NCBI GenBank assembly: GCA_029573495.1
Contig: JAKQEI010000088.1
Location: 1 to 64,000 of the forward strand
Source: Bacteroidota bacterium
Lineage (GTDB): Bacteria > Bacteroidota > Bacteroidia > Flavobacteriales_F > PHOS-HE28
Direction: 5' to 3'
DNA length: 64,000 nucleotides
Under the pieces are notes generated by a model. That model had not been told where the DNA came from and did not search any database. It was given only the letters and a program-made list of their open reading frames with translations. This document shows, piece by piece, positions 50,250 to 60,545 of this stretch. The first letter of the stretch is position 1, and each line of letters starts with the position of its first letter. The position numbers and the translations under genes were made by a program.

Positions 50250-51391
50250 TCGCGTGGACTTGCTTTCGTTCCCCTGCTCCTTCCAAGTCGGATCACCTCG
50301 GCGGCGTTCTGCACGCCCATCGTGGCTATCGCCAGATGCAACCGTTCCAGCGCATCCTTGTCATTGATCAGTTCCAACACCACCCGTCCCAGGTCCTGCA
50401 CCGCATCCGCATCCTTCACCAGGACGGCTGCACCCCGATCGGTCAACGCACGCGCGTTGTGGGTCTGGTGATCCTCTGCGGCGGTCGGCAGCGGCACCAG
50501 GATCGCGGGCTTCTGTACCAGGCACAATTCGCTCACGCTGATGGCGCCGGCCCGTGCGACCACGAGGTCGGCAACGGCGTAGGCGTAGTCCATCCTGGCA
50601 ACGAACTCATGCACCTTGCAATCGGAGTAGTTCAACCGGGCGACGGCTTCCTGTGCCTGCTTGAGATAGGGCGTTCCAGTCTGCCAGATCACCTGAAGCC
50701 CGGCAGCCTGGAAGTCCTTCAGCGCCGCTTCGATCCCACGGTTCACCCCACGCGCACCGAGGCTGCCTCCGGTGATGAACAACACGGGCTTCCCTTCCAC
50801 CAGGCCGAAGTGCTCCATCCCGCGGGGTCGCTTGCCCTGCAGGCGGACCATCTCCTGCCTCACCGGGTTCCCGGTCAGCAACAACTTCTCCTTCGGGAAG
50901 AACCGGTCCATGCCGTCGTAGGCCACGCAGATCCGGTCCACCCGTTTCGAGAGATAGATGTTCGTCCTTCCCGGGAAGCTGTTCTGTTCCTGGATCAGGG
51001 TGGGCACCTGCATACGCTGTGCTGCGGCGAGCAGCGGACCGCTCGCATAACCCCCCACGCCAACGGCCACATGCGGTTCGAAGGTGCGTACGAGTCGACG
51101 TGCCTTCATCATGCTGCGCAAAACACGCCAGGGCAAGGCGAGGTTCTTCACAATGGAACCACGCTGGAAACCCCGGATGGGCAGACCCTCGATCGCATAG
51201 CCCGCGGCCGGCACCTTATCCATCTCCATCTTCCCTTCGGCCCCCACGAAAAGGAATCGTGCCGCAGCATCCCGCTCGCGCACCGCGTTGGCGATGGCGA
51301 TGGCCGGAAAGATGTGACCGCCGGTGCCCCCACCGGAGATCATCACCCGCAGGTCTCCCTCAGGCGAATGCGGTGCGCGGTCGTTGGACAT
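50246..51391 (-). CDS. murG: UDP-N-acetylglucosamine--undecaprenyl-pyrophosphoryl-MurNAc-pentapeptide transferase
   Basis: A peripheral membrane glycosyltransferase, 381 residues, that makes lipid II from lipid I. The glycine-rich donor-site loop SGGGTGGHIFPA is at 19-30. The second, FITGGSLGARGVNRGIEAAL, and VVARAGAISVSELCLVQKPA with LVPLPTAAEDHQTHNARALT form the UDP-GlcNAc site. ATG 51391 is chosen; it lies inside the ftsW coding end with a short overlap, and a GTG 33 bp upstream is possible. Confidence 0.97.
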   Translation of the reverse strand: MSNDRAPHSPEGDLRVMISGGGTGGHIFPAIAIANAVRERDAAARFLFVGAEGKMEMDKVPAAGYAIEGLPIRGFQRGSIVKNLALPWRVLRSMMKARRLVRTFEPHVAVGVGGYASGPLLAAAQRMQVPTLIQEQNSFPGRTNIYLSKRVDRICVAYDGMDRFFPKEKLLLTGNPVRQEMVRLQGKRPRGMEHFGLVEGKPVLFITGGSLGARGVNRGIEAALKDFQAAGLQVIWQTGTPYLKQAQEAVARLNYSDCKVHEFVARMDYAYAVADLVVARAGAISVSELCLVQKPAILVPLPTAAEDHQTHNARALTDRGAAVLVKDADAVQDLGRVVLELINDKDALERLHLAIATMGVQNAAEVIRLGRSRGTKASPRE

Positions 51392-52535
51392 CGTTGTTCG
51401 CGGGAGCTTGTTCTTCGTTGCCACGGCTCACGCTGAGCATGATGCCGATGGCGAGGCAGGTGAACCAGACACTCGTACCACCCATGCTCACGAGCGGCAG
51501 GGGTTGACCGGTGACGGGCACGAGGTTGACGGCAACGGCCATGTTGATCATGGCCTGGAGGACGAGCATAAGGCCGAGACCGATGGCGGCGAGCGCACCG
51601 AAGGGCTTCTGGCAGCCGGAGGCCACGCGCACCGCCCGGAAGAGCAGGATCAAGTAGAGCAGCAAGAGCCCCAGGCCACCGAGGATGCTTCCGTACTCCT
51701 CGATGATGAACGCGTAGATCATATCGGAGTACGGGTGCGGCAGGAAGTTGCGCGACTGCCCGCTACCAGGGCCGTTGGGCAGGAAACCACCCGAAGCGAT
51801 CGCGATCTTGGCGTGCTCCACCTGGTAGTTGGCGTCGTGGTCCTCCACGCCGAATGATTCGATGCGCCCCACCCAGGTATCCAGCCGCGGCAGCAGACCG
51901 GGGGTCGACTTCGCGAGCACGAGCAACAGGATGAACACGCCGATCGCAGCGCCCATGATCACCACCATGTGCTTCAACGGCACCTGGCCGATGAACATGA
52001 TGACCAGGCAGACCGTGAAGAGCACGGCGGCGGTGGAGAAGTTCGCGGGCAGGATCAGTCCGCAAATGGCGCCCACCGGTACCATGAGCTTCACCAGGAC
52101 ATCGCGCAGGCTCCACTCCTGACCGTGGTGCTTGCCCAGCACGCGTGCGAGGTAGACGATGAGCACCACCTTCGCGGGATCGCTCGTCTGGAAGCTCTGG
52201 TTGATGATGGGGATGGTGATCCAGCGGCTCGCGTCGTTGATATTGGATCCGAGCAGGAGCGTGAGCAACAACAACACCGCCATCACACCGATGAGCAATT
52301 GCGACAGGCGGGAGTAGATCGTGAACTGCTGCTTCGATACATAGTACATGATGGCGCCCCCGGTGATCAGCATGATCCCATGCTTCATCAGGTAGTGCAT
52401 GGTGCTTCCACCCTCGTGCTTGAAGGCGAGGGAACTGATGGAGCTGTACACCGCGAGCAGGCTGATCAGTCCCAGGAACAGGACCGTCATCCAGATCACG
52501 CGATCGCCCTTCAGCTTATGGATCACCGTGTTCAT
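51360..52535 (-). CDS. ftsW: Peptidoglycan glycosyltransferase FtsW (SEDS family)
   Basis: A 391-residue polytopic membrane protein of the SEDS family that polymerises lipid II at the septum. About ten TMs are visible. Signature stretches are WITIPIINQSFQTSDPAKVV (loop with the family SDPAK motif), PGLLPRLDTWVGRIESFG in the large extracellular loop, SDMIYAFIIEEYGSILGGLG and the late GQPLPLVSMGGTSVWFTCLA. It works with FtsI, encoded upstream. It starts 9 bp after the MurD C-domain paralogue. Confidence 0.95.
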   Translation of the reverse strand: MNTVIHKLKGDRVIWMTVLFLGLISLLAVYSSISSLAFKHEGGSTMHYLMKHGIMLITGGAIMYYVSKQQFTIYSRLSQLLIGVMAVLLLLTLLLGSNINDASRWITIPIINQSFQTSDPAKVVLIVYLARVLGKHHGQEWSLRDVLVKLMVPVGAICGLILPANFSTAAVLFTVCLVIMFIGQVPLKHMVVIMGAAIGVFILLLVLAKSTPGLLPRLDTWVGRIESFGVEDHDANYQVEHAKIAIASGGFLPNGPGSGQSRNFLPHPYSDMIYAFIIEEYGSILGGLGLLLLYLILLFRAVRVASGCQKPFGALAAIGLGLMLVLQAMINMAVAVNLVPVTGQPLPLVSMGGTSVWFTCLAIGIMLSVSRGNEEQAPANNDVQRPRTAFA

Positions 52536-52544
52536 CGTTCGCTC

Positions 52545-53054
52545 TTAGAGATCGCGTACCGCACGTTTGAACTCCGCCCCACGCTCCTCGTAGTTCGCGA
52601 AGCCATTGCCGCTCGGGCATGCCGGGCTGAAGAGCACGGACTCGCCCGGACGTACCAGCTCGTTCGCCAGGAAGACGGCCGTCCGCAGTTCATCGGTCAC
52701 ATAGAGGTGCTCCACGGGCGCGGCACCCTCCTTCTCCACACCATCCACGGCACGGCCGAAGAGCACCATCGCGCTCACCTTCTCGATCAACAGGTCCTGC
52801 ACATGTCCTTCGTCCATCTCGTTGCACACGTCGCCCACGATCCACACCACCTTGCCGGGCATCTGCGCAAGCGATTCCAATGAAGCGTCGAGGAAGGTGG
52901 CACGGGAGTCGTTGATGTATTCGACTCCGTTGCGGGTGGCCACATGCTCCAACCGGTGCGGGCCGGGCCCTTGTGTGGAGAGCGCGGCGCGCCGGGCATC
53001 CACCAACTGACCACCGGCCAGGCGGAGCGAGGGGATCGGTTTCTTCTCTTCCAT
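52545..53054 (-). CDS. Stand-alone MurD C-terminal-domain paralogue
   Basis: A 169-residue protein that matches only the C-terminal Mur-ligase domain of the adjacent MurD. From HRLEHV (33-38) to its end it has 137 residues, the same as MurD from its HRLEHV (308). It shares [10 protein letters not shown] at 52-53, SPAC (143-146) and NYEERG, but has R51 where MurD has K326, and PSGNGF for ASFDLF. It lacks the UDP-binding and P-loop ATPase domains, so it cannot be an independent ligase. An intact frame with its own ATG, 20 bp after murD, argues against decay. I see no exact named family; a regulatory or scaffolding role in the divisome is speculative. Confidence 0.8.
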   Translation of the reverse strand: MEEKKPIPSLRLAGGQLVDARRAALSTQGPGPHRLEHVATRNGVEYINDSRATFLDASLESLAQMPGKVVWIVGDVCNEMDEGHVQDLLIEKVSAMVLFGRAVDGVEKEGAAPVEHLYVTDELRTAVFLANELVRPGESVLFSPACPSGNGFANYEERGAEFKRAVRDL

Positions 53055-53074
53055 GGGTTCCGGGTATTGAATGG

Positions 53075-54409
53075 TCAAAGACCTCTCACAGCGGACTTGA
53101 AGCGACGGCCGCGTTCCTCGTAGTTCTCGAACAGGTCGAAGCTGGCACAGGCCGGGCTCAGCAGCACCACATCCCCGGACTCGGCCATGCCGTTCGCAGT
53201 GATCACGGCCTGTTCTGCGCTGGCCGTGTCCACGATGATGGGCACCACGCCGGCGAAGGCCTTGTGGACCTTCGCGTTGTCGGTCCCCAGGCAAACGATC
53301 GCCTTCACCTTCTGCTTCACCAGATCCATCAACGAGCTGTAATCATTGCCCTTGTCCACCCCACCGGCGATCCAGATCACGGGCTTGTCCATGCTTTCCA
53401 GCGCGTACCAGGCCGAGTTCACATTGGTGGCCTTGGAGTCGTTGATGTACTCCACACCATGCACCATGGCCACATGCTCCAGGCGATGTTCCACGTTCTG
53501 GAAATCGCTGAGGCTGTCGCGCACGATATCGCTGCGGATCTCGAGCACACGTGCGGCGATCCCGGCCGCCATGGAGTTGTACACGTTGTGCTTCCCTTTG
53601 AGTGCGAGTTCGATGATGGACATGTGGAAGGTGGATCGGTTCGTGTTGATGTGGATGTTTTCGTCTTGCAGGAATGCGCCTTGATCGACGGTGTGCTGTA
53701 TGGTGAAAGGCCAGCGATGCGCCTTCACGGAATGCGTGTGGAGCCACGCGTTGGACTCGGGGTCGTCAGCGCAGTGGATGAAATGGTCCTCCTCCCGCTG
53801 GTTCATGGCGATGCGGAACTTGCTCGCCACGTAGTTCTCCATGCGGTACTCGTACCGGTCCAGGTGGTCCGGTGTGATGTTCAACAGGATCGCCACGTCC
53901 GGCCTGAACGTGATGATCCCGTCCAGCTGGAAGCTGCTCAGCTCAAGCACGTACCAGGCGTTGTCCCCATCGGCCACGAGCCCGGCGAAGCTGGTGCCCA
54001 CGTTACCCCCAACGGCCACGTCAAGACCGGCCCGCTTGAGGATGTGATGCGTGAGCAGGGTGGTCGTCGTCTTCCCATTGCTGCCGGTGATCGCCACGAT
54101 GCGTCCGTTGGCGTGGCGATAGGCGAACTCGATCTCGCTGATCACGGGGATGCCCTTCTCGCGCACGGCCCTGACCAGCGAAGCGGCATCCGGAATGCCG
54201 GGGCTCTTCACCACCTCGTCCGCTTCCAGGACACGCGCCACGGTATGGCCTCCTTCCTCGAACGCGATCCCCAGGGACCTGAGCTCCTCCCGGTAGGCCG
54301 GCTTCACTGCACCGTTGTCGCTCACGAACACATCGAGCCCGCGCTGCTTCGCCAACCGCGCCGCACCGACACCGCTTTCCTGTGCACCGAGGACCACGAG
54401 CTTCTTCAT
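53075..54409 (-). CDS. murD: UDP-N-acetylmuramoyl-L-alanine--D-glutamate ligase
   Basis: A 444-residue ligase adding D-Glu to UDP-MurNAc-L-Ala. Domains: the N-terminal uridine-binding Rossmann domain ([20 protein letters not shown]), the central ATPase with P-loop GSNGKTTT (109-116), and the C-terminal domain with HRLEHV (308-313), NDSKAT (K326, T328) and [17 protein letters not shown] (418-434), which bind D-Glu. The start overlaps mraY by 4 bp. Its C-terminal domain is duplicated as the next gene. Confidence 0.97.
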   Translation of the reverse strand: MKKLVVLGAQESGVGAARLAKQRGLDVFVSDNGAVKPAYREELRSLGIAFEEGGHTVARVLEADEVVKSPGIPDAASLVRAVREKGIPVISEIEFAYRHANGRIVAITGSNGKTTTTLLTHHILKRAGLDVAVGGNVGTSFAGLVADGDNAWYVLELSSFQLDGIITFRPDVAILLNITPDHLDRYEYRMENYVASKFRIAMNQREEDHFIHCADDPESNAWLHTHSVKAHRWPFTIQHTVDQGAFLQDENIHINTNRSTFHMSIIELALKGKHNVYNSMAAGIAARVLEIRSDIVRDSLSDFQNVEHRLEHVAMVHGVEYINDSKATNVNSAWYALESMDKPVIWIAGGVDKGNDYSSLMDLVKQKVKAIVCLGTDNAKVHKAFAGVVPIIVDTASAEQAVITANGMAESGDVVLLSPACASFDLFENYEERGRRFKSAVRGL

Positions 54410-55656
54410 CGGAGCTTGAGGGTTACGATGGACAGGACGGCGAGCATGATGCCCACGATCCAGAAGCGGCTCACGATCTTGCTCTCGTGGACCCCCTTCT
54501 TCTGGTAGTGGTGGTGCAATGGTGACATCAGCAGGATCCTGCGTCCTTCACCGTACTTCTTGCGTGTGTACTTGAAATAGGACACCTGCGCCATCACGCT
54601 CAGGTTCTCCACGAGGAAGATGCCGCAGAGCACGGGGATCAGCAGTTCCTTGCGCACCAGGATGGCGAGCGTGGCGATGATGCCTCCCAGCGCGAGGCTG
54701 CCCGTATCTCCCATGAAGACCTGCGCCGGATAGGCGTTGTACCAGAGGAAGCCGATGCAGGCACCGAGCAGGGCACCGATGAACACCGCGAGCTCACCGC
54801 TGCCCGGGATGTACATGATGTCCAGGTATTGCGCGAAGATGATGTTGCCGCTCACGTAGGCCAGGATGCCCAGGGTGAGCACCATGATCGCACTGGTACC
54901 GGTCGCCAGTCCGTCAAGTCCGTCTGTGATGTTGGCGCCGTTGCTCACGGCGGCGATGATGAAGATGATGATGCCGATGTAGAGGATCCAGGTGTACTGC
55001 CTGGCGCCGTTGCCGAAGAGCTTCGCGAGGATGGAGGAGTAGTTCAGCTCATTGTCCTTCACGAAGGGGATCGTCGTGTTCGGTGACTTCCGGTTGAGCA
55101 TGTAGTGCTGCGTGCCATCCTCCTCGGTGATGATGTGCACGTCCTTCTCCTCGAACTGTTGCGCGATCACCTCGGGCACCTCGACACGTGTTCGGATCTC
55201 GGGGTGGAAGTACACGGTGGAGCCGATGATGATGCCCACGCCCACCTGACCGACCACCTTGAACTTGCCGGCGAGTCCGCGCTTGTCCTTCTTGAAGACC
55301 TTGATGTAGTCATCAATGAAGCCGATGGCACCCAGCCACACCGTGCTCACGAGCAGCAGCAGGATGTAGATGTTGTCCAGCCGCGCGAAGAGCAACGTGG
55401 GGATGATCGTGGCCGAGAGGATGATGAGTCCGCCCATCGTCGGCGTCCCCTGCTTCTGGATCTGCCCCTCGAGCCCGAGGTCGCGCACCGTTTCACCCAC
55501 CTGCATGCGCCTCAGGAGGTTGATGATGCCCTTGCCCCACCACAAGGAGATGAGCAACGAGATGAAGACCGCCATCGCCGCGCGGAAGGAGATGTAGGTG
55601 AACAACCCCGAACCGGGAACGCGCGCACCAAGCCAGTCGAAGAGGTGGTACAGCAT
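54406..55656 (-). CDS. mraY: Phospho-N-acetylmuramoyl-pentapeptide-transferase
   Basis: A 416-residue integral membrane enzyme that makes lipid I. About ten TMs are present with the family motifs [57 protein letters not shown] (catalytic Asp region) and [18 protein letters not shown], plus [20 protein letters not shown] near the end. It carries an insert of about 60 residues in a periplasmic loop ([20 protein letters not shown]) that is usual in Bacteroidota MraY. Its start codon touches the murE stop. Confidence 0.97.
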   Translation of the reverse strand: MLYHLFDWLGARVPGSGLFTYISFRAAMAVFISLLISLWWGKGIINLLRRMQVGETVRDLGLEGQIQKQGTPTMGGLIILSATIIPTLLFARLDNIYILLLLVSTVWLGAIGFIDDYIKVFKKDKRGLAGKFKVVGQVGVGIIIGSTVYFHPEIRTRVEVPEVIAQQFEEKDVHIITEEDGTQHYMLNRKSPNTTIPFVKDNELNYSSILAKLFGNGARQYTWILYIGIIIFIIAAVSNGANITDGLDGLATGTSAIMVLTLGILAYVSGNIIFAQYLDIMYIPGSGELAVFIGALLGACIGFLWYNAYPAQVFMGDTGSLALGGIIATLAILVRKELLIPVLCGIFLVENLSVMAQVSYFKYTRKKYGEGRRILLMSPLHHHYQKKGVHESKIVSRFWIVGIMLAVLSIVTLKLR

Positions 55657-57119
55657 TACTTGTGGAGGAGTTCAAGGGTTTCCTGCAGCACGGCCACATC
55701 GTCGAAGGGGTGCTTCACCCCGTTGACCTCCTGGTAGGTCTCGTGACCCTTTCCGGCGATCAACACCACATCACCCGGCTTCGCGATGCCCACCGCCTGC
55801 CGGATGGCCTCGCGGCGATCGGCGTTCACGTACACGCGTGGCTGGTCACCGGCCTGCACCCCTTCCCGCATCTCGTTGAGGATGGCCATGGGGTCCTCGC
55901 TGCGCGGATTGTCGCTGGTGAGCACCACCTGATCGCTCAGCTCCGAGGCGATGCGCGCCATCACCGGACGTTTCGTTCTGTCCCGATCACCACCGCAGCC
56001 CACCACCGTGATCACCTGTTCGGTATCGCCCACCACATCGTTGATCGTCGTGAGCACGTTCTTCAGCGCATCCGGCGTATGGGCATAATCCACGATCCCG
56101 ATGATGCCGCCCGTGCTGCGCACGATCTGGAAGCGGCCGCGCGGCGGCTGCAGATCGCTCACGGCGGTGAGCACGTTCATCGACGGTTCGCCGAGCAGGA
56201 TGGCGACCGTGTAGGCCGCGAGCAGATTGCTGGCATTGAACGTACCGATCAACCGCGAGTACACATCATGCCCGTCGATGTTCAGGTGCAGCCCGGTGAG
56301 CTGGTTCTCCACGATGCGGGCCTTGTGGTCCGCCATGTTCCGTACGGCGAACGAGTGTTTGCTCCCCTTCGTGTTCTGCAGCATCACCGCGCTGTTCGCA
56401 TCGTCGGCGTTCACCAGGGCGAAGGCCGAGGCGGGCAGCTGGTCGAAGAAGCGCTTCTTGGCCTTGATGTACTCGGCGAAGGTGCCGTGGTAGTCCAGGT
56501 GATCGTGCGTGATGTTCATGAACACCGCGCCGGTGAACTGCAGGCCGGCGATGCGCTCCTGCACCACGCTGTGGCTGCTCACCTCCATGAAGCAATGCGT
56601 CACCTTCTCCGCCACCATCTCTGCGAGCAGCTCGTTCAGGCGGATCGCATCGGGCGTGGTGTGCGTGCTGGGGATGGTGCGCTGGCCGATCCGCGTCTCC
56701 ACGGTGCTGATCAATCCGCACTTGTGTCCCAGTGCGCGGAACAGGCGGAAGAGCAGGGTGGCCGTGCTCGTCTTCCCGTTGGTGCCGGTGATGCCAACGA
56801 GCTTCAGCTTCTTCGAGGGGTGGTCGTGGAAGTTGGCGGCGAGCACGCCAAGGGCGGCGGCGGCATCCTCCACGCGCACATAGGTCACACCCTCCTTCAG
56901 CTCGGCCGGCAGCACCTCGCAGATGATGGCGCTGGCGCCGCTCTCGATGGCCTTCGCGATGAAATCGTGACCGTCCGCCTGGGTGCCGCGTGTGGCGACG
57001 AAAGCGGTGAAGGCGACGACCTTGCGGCTGTCGAACGCGATGGCCTCGATCGCCGTGTTGGTTGAACCGACCACCTGCTCGATGCGCACCTTGTATAGGA
57101 TGTCCCTGAGCAGCTTCAT
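55656..57119 (-). CDS. murE: UDP-N-acetylmuramoyl-L-alanyl-D-glutamate--2,6-diaminopimelate ligase
   Basis: A 487-residue ligase that adds the third peptide residue. The start [20 protein letters not shown] is followed by [20 protein letters not shown] (uridine domain), P-loop GTNGKTST (112-119), the STHTTPD loop and [17 protein letters not shown] at 403-406 marks specificity for meso-diaminopimelate, so the wall is of the usual Gram-negative type. ATG 57119 overlaps the ftsI end by 4 bp; a much longer frame running into ftsI is rejected. Confidence 0.97.
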   Translation of the reverse strand: MKLLRDILYKVRIEQVVGSTNTAIEAIAFDSRKVVAFTAFVATRGTQADGHDFIAKAIESGASAIICEVLPAELKEGVTYVRVEDAAAALGVLAANFHDHPSKKLKLVGITGTNGKTSTATLLFRLFRALGHKCGLISTVETRIGQRTIPSTHTTPDAIRLNELLAEMVAEKVTHCFMEVSSHSVVQERIAGLQFTGAVFMNITHDHLDYHGTFAEYIKAKKRFFDQLPASAFALVNADDANSAVMLQNTKGSKHSFAVRNMADHKARIVENQLTGLHLNIDGHDVYSRLIGTFNASNLLAAYTVAILLGEPSMNVLTAVSDLQPPRGRFQIVRSTGGIIGIVDYAHTPDALKNVLTTINDVVGDTEQVITVVGCGGDRDRTKRPVMARIASELSDQVVLTSDNPRSEDPMAILNEMREGVQAGDQPRVYVNADRREAIRQAVGIAKPGDVVLIAGKGHETYQEVNGVKHPFDDVAVLQETLELLHK

Positions 57120-59224
57120 GTCAGTTCGATCGTGATGGTCGATCCCTGGAAGGCCCTCGAGCCGGGTTGCAGCGACTGGCGCTTGACCATGCCATTGCCC
57201 TGTACCTTCACACGCAGGCCCCGGTTCTCGAGGATGTAGAGGGCATCGCGGAGGCCCATGCCCAGCACATTGGGTACCCGGTCCATGGCGTCCGCCGGGA
57301 TGCCGCGGGGCTTCAACACCACCGTGGAATCGCCCGCTTCGGTGGTCACCCACTCACTCTCCCCTTCCACCCGGATGGTAACGCCCAGTCCTTCGAGCGC
57401 GGTGCGCAGGTCCGCTGAATGACCGCTCAGGCTCACCGGCGTACGCGGTCCGTCGACCACGGCCAGACGCGTCTGCTGCTGCAGCTCGATCCGGTTGCTG
57501 TAGATCTTGTCCGCGATCTCCTTGAAGATCGGCCCCGCCACCACGTTGCCATAGTATCCGCTCATGGTGGGCCCGTTCACCACCACGATGCAGCTGTACT
57601 TCGGCGCGTCCGCTGGGAAGTATCCTACGAAGGAGGCCTGATAGCTCAACCCGTGCTCCTTGTAGCTGCCGTTCTTCGCCACCTGCGCCGTCCCCGTCTT
57701 CCCCGCGATGGCGAAATGCGCGGCGCGCAGGTTCATCGCCGTTCCGGTATCGACCACCGCGCGAAGCATCCGGTGAGCGATCTCCAAGGTCGACTCCGAA
57801 CAAATGCGCGGGTTGATCACCTGCGGCGGCATCCGTTCCACCACCTTCCCGTTCCGTGACACGTGGTCAACGAATTGCGGGCGCATCATCCTGCCGCCGT
57901 TCGCCACGGCATTGTAGAAGGTGAGCACCTGCAGGGGTGTGAGCGCTGTCTCGTAGCCGATGCTCATCCAGGGCAGGCTCACCCCGCTCCATCCCTTCTC
58001 TCCCGGACTGCGCATCGTAGGGGTAGCCTCGCCGGGGATCCGCACGCCGGTGACCTCGTGCAGGCCCATGCGCTTCAGACCCGCCACGAATCGCTTCGGA
58101 TCCTGCTGGTAGGCCTTGTTCACAGCGATGCTGATGCCCGTGTTCGATGAGACCTCGAAGGCCCGCTGCACCGTGATGCGCCCGAACCCGCCCTCGTGCG
58201 AATCGCGCATGATGCGGTTGTAATAACGCACCTGGCCATTGCGGGTGTCCACGGTATCGGTCGGTCTGATGGTACCATCCTCGAAGCCGACCATGAGGCT
58301 CGCGAGCTTGAAGGTGGACCCGGGTTCGGTGGCGTGGGCGACCGCGTAGTTGAGGTCCTCCACATAGGTGCTGTCGTTGCGGCGGGTGAGGTTGCTGATC
58401 GCCTTGATGTAGCCGGTCTCCACTTCCATCACCACCACGGTGCCGTACTGCGCGCCGTGCTTGATGAGCTGACGCTCCAGTGCGGCATCGGCCACATCCT
58501 GCAGGTTGATGTCGATCGTCGTGTGGATGTCGCTGCCCGGAACCGGGTCCACACCGTCGCCATTGTCAACGGGCATCCACACACCGCCGGTCAGTCGACG
58601 CTCCAGACGGCGGCCGGTCACACCGCGGAGCCATTGGTCGTAACCACCCTCCAGACCGAGCGTGCTGCTGTCGCGCAACACGTAACCCACACTGCGCGAC
58701 GCCAGACGACCGAAGGGATGTACGCGCACGGTGCGCTTCTCGGTGAGCAGCCCGCCTTTGTAGCGACCGAGACGGAACAGCGGGAAGGTGCGCAGCTGCT
58801 GCACCTGGGTGTGGTCCGCACGACGCTTCACCAGGTGATAGCGCTCCTTGCGATGGCGCGCATCGGTGAGATCACGCTTGTACTCGGTGGCCGAACGGTC
58901 GCCGAACAAAGCCGCGAGCCGCAGGCTCAATGAATCGATGTTGGCGCGGAACAGATCGTCGGTGAGTCCGCTCGCCATCAGGTCCATGCGCACATCGTAC
59001 TCCGGTACGCTGGTGGCGAGCAACCGGCCGTCCTCGCTGTAGATGTGGCCGCGATCGGGCTGGACCGTGCGGTAGGTGGTGCTCACCGTTCCAGCCTTGG
59101 CCAGCCACTTGTCACCTTCCGCGATCTGGATCGTGAAGAGCTTGACGGCGATGGCGATGGCGAAGAGGACGATGGCCACATAGACCATGTTGGCACGCGC
59201 TCGGAACTGCTTGTTGTCCGTCAT
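57116..59224 (-). CDS. ftsI: Penicillin-binding protein FtsI (PBP3) with PASTA domain
   Basis: The septal transpeptidase, 702 residues. One TM is at about 13-33. An N-terminal pedestal domain is followed by the transpeptidase with SxxK at Ser303-Lys306 (PGSTFKLAS), SSN (359-361) and KTGT (509-512). A C-terminal PASTA domain (about 635-702, VPNVLGMGLRDALYILENRG) is common in Bacteroidota FtsI. It forms the synthase with FtsW. The start overlaps the FtsL gene by 4 bp. Confidence 0.96.
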   Translation of the reverse strand: MTDNKQFRARANMVYVAIVLFAIAIAVKLFTIQIAEGDKWLAKAGTVSTTYRTVQPDRGHIYSEDGRLLATSVPEYDVRMDLMASGLTDDLFRANIDSLSLRLAALFGDRSATEYKRDLTDARHRKERYHLVKRRADHTQVQQLRTFPLFRLGRYKGGLLTEKRTVRVHPFGRLASRSVGYVLRDSSTLGLEGGYDQWLRGVTGRRLERRLTGGVWMPVDNGDGVDPVPGSDIHTTIDINLQDVADAALERQLIKHGAQYGTVVVMEVETGYIKAISNLTRRNDSTYVEDLNYAVAHATEPGSTFKLASLMVGFEDGTIRPTDTVDTRNGQVRYYNRIMRDSHEGGFGRITVQRAFEVSSNTGISIAVNKAYQQDPKRFVAGLKRMGLHEVTGVRIPGEATPTMRSPGEKGWSGVSLPWMSIGYETALTPLQVLTFYNAVANGGRMMRPQFVDHVSRNGKVVERMPPQVINPRICSESTLEIAHRMLRAVVDTGTAMNLRAAHFAIAGKTGTAQVAKNGSYKEHGLSYQASFVGYFPADAPKYSCIVVVNGPTMSGYYGNVVAGPIFKEIADKIYSNRIELQQQTRLAVVDGPRTPVSLSGHSADLRTALEGLGVTIRVEGESEWVTTEAGDSTVVLKPRGIPADAMDRVPNVLGMGLRDALYILENRGLRVKVQGNGMVKRQSLQPGSRAFQGSTITIELT

Positions 59225-59643
59225 GGGCGTGTGCGTTCGAGGCGGTCCTCGTCGACCTCCAGTTTCACGGGTGGCACGCGGCTCTCCTTCAGTCCCAGCT
59301 GGCCGATGCCGGAGGCCACCTGGCTCTGTTGTTCCGCCTTCTCGAGCTGGGCGCGCACGGTGATGTACTCCGAGCGCAATTCCTTCAGCTCGGAATCGGT
59401 GCGGTGCAGGTCGCGCACCACGCGTTCGGTGTGATAGCCATAGGCGATGTAGGCGATCATCAATCCGGCGCAGAAGAGGATGAAGGGCATGTTGCCGAGC
59501 AGCTTCTCGCGCGTGAGGAATGAGCCGTTCAGCACGCCGATCATCAGCCGGGGCACGCGCACGCTGCCACCCGGCCTGGCAGTGGCCTTGCGGGACTTTG
59601 CCGCCGGGGCTTCCTCCTCCTGCTTGTCGCGCAGCTTGTTCAC
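59221..59643 (-). CDS. ftsL: FtsL-like cell division protein
   Basis: A 140-residue bitopic protein. A basic cytoplasmic N-terminus (about 1-50, PAAKSRKATARPGG) precedes one TM (about 52-70, PFILFCAGLMIAYIAYGYHT). A short coiled coil follows (DLHRTDSELKELRSEYITVR, AQLEKAEQQSQVAS), the pattern of FtsL. Sequence is poorly conserved, so the name rests on topology and its place between rsmH and ftsI. It begins with GTG at 59643, which overlaps the rsmH stop (GTGA), so translation is likely coupled. Confidence 0.85.
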   Translation of the reverse strand: MNKLRDKQEEEAPAAKSRKATARPGGSVRVPRLMIGVLNGSFLTREKLLGNMPFILFCAGLMIAYIAYGYHTERVVRDLHRTDSELKELRSEYITVRAQLEKAEQQSQVASGIGQLGLKESRVPPVKLEVDEDRLERTRP

Positions 59644-60545
59644 GTGCGTGTGGCTATTCTCAATCGGGCGCTCCTGGCCCGGGGGTTCCTTGCTATCTCG
59701 GTATCCGTTGGTTGGATGGCCTTGTTGCTTGAAGGGTCGAAAGGCCGGTTGCGATTGCCGAAGACGTCCTTCGTCTCCTCACCACCGAGGTCACCACTGC
59801 GCATCCAGTTCTTCACCAGGCGGTCCTCCAGGCTGTGGTAGCTCATCACCACCAGGCGTCCTCCGGGCGCGATCACCTCGGCGCTCTGCCGCAGCAGTGC
59901 TTCGAGGGAAGCCAGTTCATCGTTCACCGCGATGCGCAGTGCCTGGAACACCTGGGCGAGGAAGGCGCTCTCCTTCCCACGTGGCGTCACCGGCTTCAGC
60001 GCCTCCACCAGCTGGTGGGTGGTCCCGATCCGCGTATCGGCGCTCGCCTTCACCAGCTGCCGGGCCACCCGGTGAGCGCCTTCCACCTCACCATACTTCC
60101 GCAACACACCGGTCAGCGCCGCTTCATCCAGGTCGCACAGGAGCTGCGAGGCGGTTCGCTTCCCGCGATGGTCCATGCGCATGTCCAGCGGACCATCGAA
60201 GCGGAAGCTGAAGCCGCGCGCACCGGTGTCGAACTGGTGGCTGCTCACGCCGAGATCGGCGAGCAGGCCGTTCACCGGAATGGCATGCAGGTAGCGCAGG
60301 TGGTTGCGCAGCCAACGGAAATCGGCCTTCACGAGCGTGAAGCGATCGTCGGTCGGCGCATTCCTCCAGGCATCGCGATCACGATCGAACGCGATCAATC
60401 GGCCCTTTGGACCCAGCTGGGCGAGGATGGCCTTGCTGTGGCCTCCGCCACCGAACGTCACGTCCACATAGACGCCGTCGGGGTGGATGTTCAATCCTTC
60501 AAGACAGGCTTGTAAAAGAACGGGGTCGTGATACTCATGCGTCAT
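59640..60545 (-). CDS. rsmH: 16S rRNA (cytosine(1402)-N4)-methyltransferase
   Basis: A 301-residue SAM-dependent methyltransferase that modifies C1402 in the ribosomal P site. It opens MTHEYHDPVLLQACLEGLNI, with the SAM motif VDVTFGGGGHSKAIL (28-42). LLADLGVSSHQFDTGARGFS, DMRMDHR and RLVVMSYHSLEDRLVKNWMR are RsmH signatures. It overlaps mraZ by 11 bp at the start and ftsL at the end. Confidence 0.97.
   Translation of the reverse strand: MTHEYHDPVLLQACLEGLNIHPDGVYVDVTFGGGGHSKAILAQLGPKGRLIAFDRDRDAWRNAPTDDRFTLVKADFRWLRNHLRYLHAIPVNGLLADLGVSSHQFDTGARGFSFRFDGPLDMRMDHRGKRTASQLLCDLDEAALTGVLRKYGEVEGAHRVARQLVKASADTRIGTTHQLVEALKPVTPRGKESAFLAQVFQALRIAVNDELASLEALLRQSAEVIAPGGRLVVMSYHSLEDRLVKNWMRSGDLGGEETKDVFGNRNRPFDPSSNKAIQPTDTEIARNPRARSARLRIATRT

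Noticed and set aside
53055-53294. Upstream extension of the MurD C-domain paralogue
   Set aside because: This part is an out-of-frame reading of the murD 3' end; the real start is ATG at 53054.
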